Numbered from the stretch's first letter, positions 1-5,750 are shown. The stretch: 5,959 nucleotides of DNA from an uncultured Gemmatimonadota bacterium (GCA_946479995.1 CAMLIU010000113.1:1-5959), one strand, 5' to 3'. The notes: generated by a model not told the origin, from the sequence alone. Translations and numbers: made by a program.

Positions 1-182
1 GCGAGTCGGTTGAGCACCTGCTGCACCTGCTGGTCGGCCGTCTGCTCACGCGGCTCGGTGGGCGACACGACGACGAGTGGCGCGGGCGCCGCGGCGCGGC
101 CGCCCGGGGGGAGCTGGGCGGCGGGCGAGGCGCAGGCGCCGAGGAAGACGACGAAGGCGACGAGGGATCGTCGACTGGACAT
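1..182 (-). CDS. Hypothetical lipoprotein, N-terminal part (runs off left edge)
   Basis: Reading leftward from an ATG at 182-180, the frame stays open to the window edge, giving 60 complete codons. The protein starts MSSRRSLVAFVVFLGACASP: a basic n-region (R4, R5), a hydrophobic core (residues 7-14) and a lipobox L14-G15-A16-C17. It should therefore be exported, lipidated on Cys17 and anchored in a membrane. A Pro/Ala-rich linker follows (about residues 19-36), then a more polar stretch rich in Gln and Glu (about 42-60) that probably begins the folded domain. Third codon positions are strongly G/C, as in the neighbouring genes. The fold lies outside the window, so I give no function. I see no clear Shine-Dalgarno sequence before the ATG. 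The gene is divergent from the large gene at 351. The gene call is fairly secure because the signal peptide is clean. Confidence 0.75.
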   Translation of the reverse strand, partial: MSSRRSLVAFVVFLGACASPAAQLPPGGRAAAPAPLVVVSPTEPREQTADQQVQQVLNRL

Positions 183-350
183 GGGAATCGTACCGGCTGG
201 AGTCGACTGGAAGACGACGGCTCGACGCGATGGTTAATTCCCGCCGCGGATCCGGGGCGTTGGCCGGCCTGCTTGCGGAACGGCCGCGCGTTCGTCTAGG
301 GTAGTGAGCCGGCGCCGACGCCGCTCTTCCCCCCCCTTCGTTGTTGCAGC
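183..350. promoter_or_regulatory. Divergent intergenic region with weak promoter candidate
   Basis: This gap separates two divergent genes and must hold both promoters. On the plus strand, TTGCGG (273-278), an 18-bp spacer and TAGGGT (297-302) form a weak sigma70-like match that would start RNA near 309. An eight-C run lies at 329-336 in a pyrimidine-rich tract just before the GTG at 351. On the minus strand, TACGAT (192-187) resembles a -10 box but lies only 4 bases from the ATG and has no good -35. A 10-bp direct repeat GTCGACTGGA occurs at 170-179 and 202-211, about three helical turns apart. None of these is strong evidence alone. Confidence 0.3.
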
Positions 351-3300
351 GTGATCGGAGCGCTCACCCCAGCCGACGACTTCGCCCGGCAGCTCTCGTT
401 CGATGAGCTCGCCGCCCTTGCGACTTCGACGATCGCCGAACGTGGCGGTGTCGTCTGCTCGCTGGGGCCGAACGGCATTGCCGCCATCCGCCGCCAGCTC
501 GGTGAAACGCGCACCGAAGCGCTGATGCGCGAGCTCAACCTGTTCGTGCGCCGCAACCTCCGCGGCAGCGACGCGGTCGCGATGGTGGGCGACGAGCTGG
601 TGCTCCTCCTCGGCGCCGCCACGGCGCTCGCCGAGACGGTGGGGCAGCGGCTGCTCTCAGCCAGTCGCGGCCATGTGTTCTCCGGCGGTGCCTCGGATCG
701 CTCGCTGCGGCTCACCCTGTCGCTCGGCATCGCGGCGTCGCCGACGGATGGCCGGCGGTTCGAGGAGCTGCTGGCCGCGGCGCGCGGCGCTCGCGAGTCG
801 GCGGGAGAGGATGCACTGGGGTTCGCCAGCGCGGGGCATGGCGGCGCCCTCGAGCTGGCGCGGTTCGTCGGGCGCGGCGAGGAGCTCACGCGGCTCACCG
901 ACTACCTGGAAGACATGGTACGCGGCGTGGGCCGCGTGGTGGCGGTGATCGGCGAGACCGGCGTCGGGACCAGCGCGCTCGTACGGTCGCTGGAGCCGGA
1001 GGTGCGCATGCGTGGCGGCTCGCTGGTGGTGGCCGCGGCGCGCGAAGGGACACTGGCGGCTCCGTACGCGGTGTGGAGCGAAGTGCTGCGCGGGGTGCGC
1101 CGCCTGCCCGTGAAGAGCACTCGTGGCTGGCGCGAGCTCCCCTCGCTCGACGGATCCCTGGAGCGGCCGGCGAGCGATCCACCTCGCGGGCGCAGCAAGA
1201 TCCGGCTGCTCGAGGAGCTCGCGGACTTCCTTCGCCTCGCCGCGCAGCAGCGTCCCCTCGTCATCCACCTCGAGGAGCTGCAGTGGGCGGACAGTGCGTC
1301 GTGGGATGCGCTCGAATACCTGATCCCGCAGCTCGAGAACGAGCGCATCCTCATCGCACTCAGCTTCCGCACGCGGGAGGAGGACGACGACGCCGCCGAG
1401 CGGTGGAGCCGGCTCGCCTCGCGACCGCGCCATCACGAGATGCGCCTGACGCGACTCACCCGCGACGACGTGAAGCGATGGCTCGAAGGATCGATGCGTG
1501 GCGAGGAGGTGGGCCGCGACCTGCTGACGTACGTCTACCGGACCACGGAAGGGAACCCGCTGCTCGTCGCTCACCTGCTGCGCGACCTGGAGGAGAGCGG
1601 CCACCTGGTGCGCGAGGGAGGACAGTGGCGCTGGAGCGCGCCGACCGAGCTGCCACCGCAGGCTACCGTCCACGAGCTGCTCGGTCGCCGGGTGGAGCGA
1701 CTGCCGCGCACGGCGCGCACGGTGCTCGAGGCTGCCGCCGTGCTGGCGCGCACCTGCGACGAGGGCCTCATCATGGAGATGACGGGCCTCCCGGCCGAGG
1801 ACGTTGCCGAGGGATTGTCACGCCTTGCTGCGGCCGACCTGCTGGTGCCGACGTTCGAGCGGGTGAAGGGGATGCTGGCCTTCGCACACGAGGAGATCGC
1901 ACGGGCGGCCCGCCTGCTGTTGAGCGAAGAGCAGCTCGTCGCGCTCCACCTGCAGGCGGCGCGCGTGCTCGCCGGCCGGCGGGGGGTGTCGCCCACCGAG
2001 ATCGCCACGCATTTCGACGCCGCCGGTGCGAGCGTGGAGGCGCACGAGCATGCGTTGCTCGCCGCCGATGCGGCGCTGGCGCTGTACGAGACCGGTGCGG
2101 CGGCGGAGCTCCTCGCGTCGGCGGAGCGTACCGCGCCGTCGGCCGAAGCGCTGGCGAACGTGCGCGTGCGCATGGCGTCGCTTGCCGAGGTGGCGGGGCG
2201 GTACGAAGAAGCGGAGGCGCTGTGCGAGCTGGCGCTCGCGTGGTACGAGGGGCAGGGGGACCGCCTGCGCGCGCTCCGCGTGAAGCGCACGCGGATGCTC
2301 GTCCGCATGACCCGCGGGCAGTCGGCGCAGGACACGCTGGAGGGACTGCACGCGCTGGAGGAGGAGGCGCGCGAGGTGAACGCCGACCCGGAGAGGGCGG
2401 CGATCCTTCTCCTCATCTCGCAGACTCACTGGCGGCTGGGGGATCCGGTCGCCGCCAAGCGGGTGGCCGAGGAGTGCGTGGAGATCGCCGAACGCGTGGG
2501 CGATCCTGCGCTGCTCTGCGATTCCTGCAACCGCCTGGCGATCACCGTGCAGCTCGAGGACGCGGCGCACGCGAGGGCGCTGTTCAACCGGTCGCTCGCG
2601 CTGGCCACCGATATCGGGGACGTCGTGCGCCGCGTCGGACGGTTGAACAACCTCGGTATCCTGGAGCTGATCGAGAACAACTGGGATGAAGCGCGCGCCG
2701 TGCTGCGAACGGCGGTGGACGAGGCCCGGACGGCCGGGCTCACCGAGTTCTGGGGTCGTGCGGCGCTCAACTCGGGCGTGCTCGCGGCGCGGGTAGGGGA
2801 GTACGAGGCGGCGACCGAATACCTGGGCGAGGCGCTGCAATTGTGTGCGAACGTGCAGAACAGCGAGCTGCAGCTTTATGCCACCTACAACCTGGCGCAC
2901 CTCGAGCGCGACCGTGGCCGGGTCCGGGAGGCGGGGGAGACGTACGAGCTCGTGATGGCGCTGGCCCAGCGCATCGGCCAGGCGGAGGTGGAATACGGTG
3001 CCCGGGCCGGCTTCGGATTGTGCGAGCTTTCGAACGGGGCGGTGGAGTCAGCCCGGCAGGCGGCCAGGCAGGTCGAGCCATTCCTCGCGAGCCGGACCGA
3101 CTGGTTCCAGGGGCGCGAGCTGGGCGAAGCGCTGATCCTGCGGCTGGCCCTGCTGGACCAGCGTCCCGAGGAAGCGGTGGAGCGGTTGAGCCGGGCGCTG
3201 GCGATGGCGGCTCCGAGCGATGTGTATGGGGCGGCGAGTCTTACGGCGGAGCTGGGGGAGGAGATGCGAGCGCACGCCCCGGACCTGGTGACCGAAGCAT

Positions 3301-3416
3301 TGAACCGATACGCCAGCCGTCCCGAGGTTTTGGCCAATCCGCGCATCCGCGATCGGTTCACTGTCTTATTATTTGACAGCAAATCCACTATTGACCGAAT
3401 AGGCCGAGTTCGGTAG
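351..3416 (+). CDS. GGDEF-like / STAND-type ATPase / TPR multidomain protein with degenerate motifs
   Basis: This 1021-aa protein has three visible parts. Residues 1-160 resemble a GGDEF diguanylate cyclase domain, with RGSD at 71-74, VGDEL at 79-83 where GGDEF is expected, and LTLSLGIA at 121-128. It probably lacks cyclase activity. Residues 172-500 resemble the AAA_16/STAND ATPases found beside TPRs in large regulators: FVGRGEEL at 172-179, a Walker A-like GETGVGTS at 201-208 (Thr207 where Lys is usual), and a Walker B-like VIHLEELQWAD at 304-314. TEGNPL at 399-404 is also typical, and a winged-helix-like part follows to about 500. Residues 560-980 are Ala/Leu/Glu-rich helices with TPR spacing, for example NNLGILELIENNWDEA at 766-781. 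I see no terminal LuxR-type HTH. The start is GTG with no Shine-Dalgarno; a TAG at 297 blocks in-frame extension, and the next in-frame ATG (525) would cut the GGDEF-like part. A signalling or scaffolding role is inference. Confidence 0.9.
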   Translation: MIGALTPADDFARQLSFDELAALATSTIAERGGVVCSLGPNGIAAIRRQLGETRTEALMRELNLFVRRNLRGSDAVAMVGDELVLLLGAATALAETVGQRLLSASRGHVFSGGASDRSLRLTLSLGIAASPTDGRRFEELLAAARGARESAGEDALGFASAGHGGALELARFVGRGEELTRLTDYLEDMVRGVGRVVAVIGETGVGTSALVRSLEPEVRMRGGSLVVAAAREGTLAAPYAVWSEVLRGVRRLPVKSTRGWRELPSLDGSLERPASDPPRGRSKIRLLEELADFLRLAAQQRPLVIHLEELQWADSASWDALEYLIPQLENERILIALSFRTREEDDDAAERWSRLASRPRHHEMRLTRLTRDDVKRWLEGSMRGEEVGRDLLTYVYRTTEGNPLLVAHLLRDLEESGHLVREGGQWRWSAPTELPPQATVHELLGRRVERLPRTARTVLEAAAVLARTCDEGLIMEMTGLPAEDVAEGLSRLAAADLLVPTFERVKGMLAFAHEEIARAARLLLSEEQLVALHLQAARVLAGRRGVSPTEIATHFDAAGASVEAHEHALLAADAALALYETGAAAELLASAERTAPSAEALANVRVRMASLAEVAGRYEEAEALCELALAWYEGQGDRLRALRVKRTRMLVRMTRGQSAQDTLEGLHALEEEAREVNADPERAAILLLISQTHWRLGDPVAAKRVAEECVEIAERVGDPALLCDSCNRLAITVQLEDAAHARALFNRSLALATDIGDVVRRVGRLNNLGILELIENNWDEARAVLRTAVDEARTAGLTEFWGRAALNSGVLAARVGEYEAATEYLGEALQLCANVQNSELQLYATYNLAHLERDRGRVREAGETYELVMALAQRIGQAEVEYGARAGFGLCELSNGAVESARQAARQVEPFLASRTDWFQGRELGEALILRLALLDQRPEEAVERLSRALAMAAPSDVYGAASLTAELGEEMRAHAPDLVTEALNRYASRPEVLANPRIRDRFTVLLFDSKSTIDRIGRVR
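3361..3379. repeat. Short dyad CTGTC-N9-GACAG, possible operator
   Basis: CTGTC at 3361-3365 is the exact reverse complement of GACAG at 3375-3379, with an AT-rich 9-base centre. It sits in the last codons of the large gene, just upstream of the promoter at 3391-3419, where a regulator of that promoter could bind. The right half overlaps a TTGACA at 3373-3378 that could serve as another -35, but I find no convincing -10 for it. A 5-bp dyad can arise by chance. Confidence 0.25.
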
Positions 3417-3419
3417 ACT
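3391..3419 (+). promoter_or_regulatory. Sigma70-like promoter overlapping the upstream stop codon
   Basis: TTGACC (3391-3396, five of six to consensus) is followed by a 17-bp spacer and TAGACT (3414-3419, four of six, with the key T, A and final T kept). The first three bases of the -10 are the TAG stop of the large gene. RNA would start near 3426, about 130 bases before the lipoprotein ATG at 3556. The surroundings are clearly more AT-rich than the rest of the window, which fits a promoter. The lipoprotein is therefore probably transcribed on its own and not only by read-through. Confidence 0.6.
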
Positions 3420-3420
3420 G

Positions 3421-3555
3421 GGTGCACAGGAAAAGGGGCCGGCGATGCTGCCGGTTCCGGCAGGATCAAGTCCTGGAATGCACCGCTCCGGAAGCTCGTC
3501 GCCGGTCCACATGACGGGTGTACCCGAGCGCCATCCGCGTCTCGCGGGGTTATCC
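3421..3555 (+). promoter_or_regulatory. Structured 5' leader of the lipoprotein gene, possible cis-regulatory RNA
   Basis: Four pairings can be drawn. First, GGTGCA (3421-3426) pairs with TGCACC (3479-3484) and CAGGA (3427-3431) with TCCTG (3471-3475), leaving GAA bulged. Second, CTGCCG-GTTC-CGGCAG (3448-3463) is a tight hairpin inside that stem. Third, 3436-3445 pairs over 10 bp (one G-T wobble) with 3499-3508 outside the stem, which would be a pseudoknot. Fourth, CCGCG-TCT-CGCGG (3535-3547) overlaps the weak GGGG ribosome binding site at 3546-3549. This looks like an aptamer-like part followed by a site that could gate translation. It matches no riboswitch class I know. GC-rich DNA pairs easily by chance, and the predicted RNA start near 3426 would remove the outer 5' arm. 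Confidence 0.35.
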
Positions 3556-4257
3556 ATGCGTCAGCGTAACTATTGGGTCGTCGTCGCCAACGTGGCGGTC
3601 ATCGCCGCGCTCGCCGGCTGCTCCGACAACACCTTTGTCGCTCCCACGGCGCAGCAGAGCGCGACGACTGCGAGTGCGCCGGTCACCATGATGATGGCCC
3701 CTCAGGGGCGCCCGTCGCTCAGCCTCACGGGCACCGGGGCCGCCAACACGGCGGTCGACTTCACCGTCGGCCCGCAGGGCGGTGTCTTCTTCGTCGGCAA
3801 TCACGCCGTGGTCTTCCCGAAGAAGAGCATCTGCGATCCTGCGCGCAGCACCTACGGTGACTGGGAGACGGCCTGCCCGACGATCGGCAAGCCGATCCGC
3901 ATTCACGCCGAGGTGCGCAACGAGGGTGGGCGCACCTGGGTGGATTTCAGCCCCGAGCTGCGCTTCGCGCCTTCGGCTGATCCGTCGCGCTGGGTCTGGA
4001 TGTTCATGTACACCCCCGAAGCGCGTGGCGCGACGGGCGACCTGTCGCGGTTCAACATCCTCTACGCCCAGAGCATCGGTGGCGTGACGGTGGACGATGC
4101 GGCGGGTGACTCCACCCTGCGTACCTACGTGGATACGCGGACGGGCGTCTCGGTCCGCCGGATCAAGCACTTCAGCGGCTACACGGCATCGGCCGGCCGC
4201 AGCTGCGACGGCGCCCTTGGCGATTGCAGCGACAGCATGAACCTCGGCGGCTTCTGA
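3556..4257 (+). CDS. Exported lipoprotein with ZU5-like domain
   Basis: This 233-aa protein has a signal peptide MRQRNYWVVVANVAVIAALA and a lipobox L19-A20-G21-C22. Ser follows the lipidated Cys, which fits outer-membrane sorting. A Thr/Ala/Gln-rich linker runs to about residue 50. The rest is a beta-rich domain with features I associate with ZU5-like domains: VGPQGG at 71-76 near its start and KHFSGY at 204-209 near its end. Cysteine pairs C93/C107 and C217/C224 could form disulfides outside the cytoplasm. A surface-exposed or structural role is likely, but no ligand can be named. The frame is open upstream to an ATG at 3445, but that would bury the signal peptide behind 37 residues, so I chose 3556. 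The ribosome binding site is only GGGG, 6 bases upstream, and may be hidden in a hairpin. A strong hairpin follows the stop. Confidence 0.85.
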   Translation: MRQRNYWVVVANVAVIAALAGCSDNTFVAPTAQQSATTASAPVTMMMAPQGRPSLSLTGTGAANTAVDFTVGPQGGVFFVGNHAVVFPKKSICDPARSTYGDWETACPTIGKPIRIHAEVRNEGGRTWVDFSPELRFAPSADPSRWVWMFMYTPEARGATGDLSRFNILYAQSIGGVTVDDAAGDSTLRTYVDTRTGVSVRRIKHFSGYTASAGRSCDGALGDCSDSMNLGGF

Positions 4258-4278
4258 GCCGCCGATGATGTGGAACAA

Positions 4279-4310
4279 CGAACGCGCCCGCCGACCAGCG
4301 GGCGCGTTCG
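4279..4310 (+). terminator. Perfect 13-bp GC-rich hairpin, probable terminator of the lipoprotein gene
   Basis: CGAACGCGCCCGC (4279-4291) and GCGGGCGCGTTCG (4298-4310) are exact reverse complements around a 6-base loop CGACCA. The stem begins 22 bases after the lipoprotein stop and is preceded by an A-rich AACAA. The 3' side has only GTTCGCGTTC and no true T-run, so efficiency as an intrinsic terminator is uncertain. The stem covers the first codons of the next frame if that frame is started at 4265. Confidence 0.55.
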
Positions 4311-4324
4311 CGTTCTGGAGCACG

Positions 4325-4786
4325 TTGCCGCAGCGGGCGCTGTACTCGGGTCTCGTCAGCTTCGCGGCAGTGACGGGTCTCCTGCTCGGTCTCGGACGCC
4401 GCGCCGGCACGATGTGGCGCCCGCTGAACGCGGCGGCGCACCTCGTGATCGGGGAACGAAGTGACAACGTCTGGAATTTTCAGCAAGGTGTGACGCCGAC
4501 GGGGGGTCTGGTGGTTCTAGTGTTGAGCATGATGGCGGGTTTCGCCGCCGCGTGTGCAACTCCGTCGCGCCGAATCCCGTACATCGTCCTGGCGGCGGCC
4601 AGCGTGGCGATCGCTGGCTATCTGCTGCACGTGCACGTCGTCGCCCGTACGCCGGGCGGACTCGCCGCGCTCCTCACCTTGGGAGAGTTGCGGGCGCTCT
4701 ATGTCACATTGGGAGTCGCACTCGCGGTTGGTATACGCCTTGCCCTTCTCCCTCTGAGCGGGAGCAGGACGCAGGTGCTGGGGTAG
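4325..4786 (+). CDS. Small multi-pass membrane protein, unknown function
   Basis: From TTG 4325 the protein has 153 residues and about four membrane helices at 7-24, 61-77, 85-102 and 123-143. Between helices 1 and 2 is a conserved-looking segment starting WRPLNAAAH (31-39), which I vaguely recall from uncharacterised proteins of Gemmatimonadota. A His-rich LHVHVV (101-106) ends helix 3. The open frame also allows ATG 4265 or 4268, adding 20 polar residues. I prefer 4325 because GGAG at 4317-4320 lies 4 bases upstream, the 4265 start has no ribosome binding site, and its first codons are the arms of the 4279-4310 hairpin. The choice remains open. No catalytic motif is visible. The protein lies after the lipoprotein gene on the same strand, so read-through past the hairpin could link them. 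Confidence 0.7.
   Translation: MPQRALYSGLVSFAAVTGLLLGLGRRAGTMWRPLNAAAHLVIGERSDNVWNFQQGVTPTGGLVVLVLSMMAGFAAACATPSRRIPYIVLAAASVAIAGYLLHVHVVARTPGGLAALLTLGELRALYVTLGVALAVGIRLALLPLSGSRTQVLG
4709..4737 (+). promoter_or_regulatory. Weak promoter candidate for the 179-aa gene
   Basis: TTGGGA (4709-4714), a 17-bp spacer and TATACG (4732-4737) lie within the 3' end of the membrane-protein gene. Each hexamer matches consensus at four of six positions, but the -10 lacks the final T. RNA would start near 4744, about 95 bases before the ATG at 4838. The two genes could equally be co-transcribed, being 51 bases apart. Confidence 0.22.
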
Positions 4787-4837
4787 TACTGTCGTGATCG
4801 ATGTCGTTGCCAAGCAGCACCTATTCCTGGAGGGAAC

Positions 4838-5377
4838 ATGGATATCCTCGTGATGCTCGAGGACACTCGGGACCACGCTCCGGTCCTCGCGCACGTGAAC
4901 TCCGTTCCCTCACCGGTGGCCACCGAGCGCCCGGCCCGGGACATCGTGACGCTGTATGGGGCGCCGGATGCGGAGTCGCTCGCCCTCGCTCTCGCCGCCG
5001 CCGTGGAGTCGCGTCGCCGTGGCGATGGCCATGACAACGCGGGTGCCATCCGGCACCTGGGCGTGACCACGGAGCATGGCGCCATCGGCGATGCGGCGTG
5101 GCGGGATGCCTGCACGGGGGAACTGGTCACACGTGACCTGGAGATCCCGTTCGAGATCCTGCAGGGTACGGCCACCCAGCTGCTTGGCGAGTGTGGCCAG
5201 ATGATCCGACGCCTCGTCGCCGGCCTCGCGATGCCCGACTGGCCGGACGGCGCTCGTCGCTCGCTCACGATCTCCATCGGCCCCGTCGTCGGCATCGCTG
5301 CTCCCATCCTCGCCCCGCTCGAGTCGCTGCTCGACCGGCTGCGCGAGGGAGAGGGGATGGCGTACGAAGGAGACTAA
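4838..5377 (+). CDS. Unrecognised 179-aa soluble protein
   Basis: ATG 4838 follows GGAGGG (4829-4834), a good but close ribosome binding site. Third positions are strongly G/C, supporting a real gene. The protein has no signal peptide or membrane helix and should be cytoplasmic. I do not recognise the family. An Ala/Leu-rich helix lies at about 46-60. The last third, an amphipathic helix (about 115-130), then LTISIG (145-150), then LESLLDRL (162-169), then a final MAYEGD, has the order and spacing of the C-terminal part of GGDEF domains (helix, vTxSiG, later helix). The GGDEF motif itself is absent, so the likeness may be chance or mark a remnant domain. The TAA stop at 5375-5377 lies within the left terminal repeat of the palindromic element at 5373-5550, so insertion may have set the present C-terminus. 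Confidence 0.7.
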   Translation: MDILVMLEDTRDHAPVLAHVNSVPSPVATERPARDIVTLYGAPDAESLALALAAAVESRRRGDGHDNAGAIRHLGVTTEHGAIGDAAWRDACTGELVTRDLEIPFEILQGTATQLLGECGQMIRRLVAGLAMPDWPDGARRSLTISIGPVVGIAAPILAPLESLLDRLREGEGMAYEGD

Positions 5378-5550
5378 CTACAACTGAAGTAGGGCGTACT
5401 TCGTACTTCGTAGTGGGACCCAGGGGGCTGGCCACTCCAATGAGTGGTCGGCCTCTTTCCTTACGCATGGCCCCGAAGTGCATTGGACCAGGCGTCCCGC
5501 TGGGTCCGGGTACGAGGTACGAGGTACGAGGTACTTCAGTTGTAGTTGGT
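5373..5550. repeat. Long palindromic element with 19-bp terminal inverted repeats (MITE-like or REP-like)
   Basis: ACTAACTACAACTGAAGTA (5373-5391) pairs with TACTTCAGTTGTAGTTGGT (5532-5550) at all 19 positions, one as a T-G wobble. Pairing resumes inward in register: 5395-5412 with 5511-5528 (two T-G wobbles), then GGACCCAG (5416-5423) with CTGGGTCC (5500-5507). The core has a hairpin CCACTC-CAAT-GAGTGG (5432-5447). The whole element can fold as one long hairpin. It has no coding capacity, and I see no clear target duplication. The wobbles pair only in plus-strand RNA, which hints at folding as transcript. A miniature transposable element or a palindromic intergenic repeat family is likeliest. 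It could also protect or end the transcript of the gene it touches. Confidence 0.7.
5396..5534 (+). repeat. GTAC-phased heptamer repeats in both arms of the palindromic element
   Basis: In the left arm GTACTTC occurs twice in tandem (5396-5402, 5403-5409), followed by GTAG at 5410. In the right arm GTACGAG occurs three times in tandem (5510-5530), followed by GTACTTC at 5531-5537. GTAC thus recurs every 7 bases, at 5396 and 5403 on the left and at 5510, 5517, 5524 and 5531 on the right. The arms differ in copy number and in one base per unit, so the units probably expanded or drifted separately. Confidence 0.75.
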
Positions 5551-5750
5551 GGCAGAGGACTATCCCCGACCGACTACCAGTAGATCACCCTGCTTGACAC
5601 CCTCCCCCGACGGCGGCATCTGTTAGGCACAATCCGCGGGGACCCCCGGCTCTCCCCCCCGCCTTCGCCATGCCCCGACGACCGCGTCGCGAGCGGGCCG
5701 GCGGCGCCCCCTGCATCGTCATCCTCCCGTTCATCGAGAGAGGTACGCGC
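5551..5750 (+). promoter_or_regulatory. Non-coding upstream region of the EF-G gene with a -35-like TTGACA
   Basis: No gene is visible here. A perfect TTGACA lies at 5594-5599, about 150 bases before the EF-G start. The hexamer 17 bases further (CATCTG, 5617-5622) is a poor -10, and TGTTAG at 5621-5626 is too far away, so the promoter is only half supported. CCGACTAC (5570-5577) can pair with GTAGTTGG (5542-5549) in the end of the palindromic element, an alternative fold to the long hairpin. The ribosome binding site GAGAGAGG (5736-5743) closes the region. Confidence 0.35.

Noticed and set aside
1073..2689. A 538-codon open frame on the plus strand inside the large gene
   Set aside because: Its product is dominated by Arg, Ala and Gly with no recognisable domain. 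It overlaps a frame with clear GGDEF-like, ATPase and TPR features and is an artefact of high GC.
1818..2900. A 360-codon open frame on the minus strand opposite the large gene
   Set aside because: Arg/His/Gln-rich composition without motifs, and antisense to the TPR region. High-GC genes commonly leave such open antisense frames.
3421..3484. c-di-GMP (GEMM) riboswitch, suggested by GCACAGG and A-rich bases
   Set aside because: The conserved GACGCAAAGCC-type core and tetraloop-receptor parts are missing, so the likeness is limited to a few bases.
3445..3555. N-terminal extension of the lipoprotein to ATG 3445
   Set aside because: It would place 37 polar residues before the signal peptide and lobe the start inside a stable hairpin region; the lipobox fits ATG 3556.
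3550..4467. A 305-codon minus-strand frame opposite the lipoprotein and membrane genes
   Set aside because: The composition is Arg/Ala/His-rich, while the plus strand carries a clean lipobox and membrane helices.
4801..5034. A 77-codon frame starting upstream of the 179-aa gene
   Set aside because: It has no ribosome binding site, overlaps the better-supported 4838 gene in another frame, and has a low-complexity Arg-rich product.
5396..5534. CRISPR array or ordinary tandem repeat
   Set aside because: Units are only 7 bases with no spacers, and they fall within the arms of a palindrome.
5191..5583. A 130-codon plus-strand frame crossing the end of the 179-aa gene and the palindromic element
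   Set aside because: It overlaps the 179-aa gene in another frame, has Arg/Pro-rich composition, and crosses non-coding repeat sequence.
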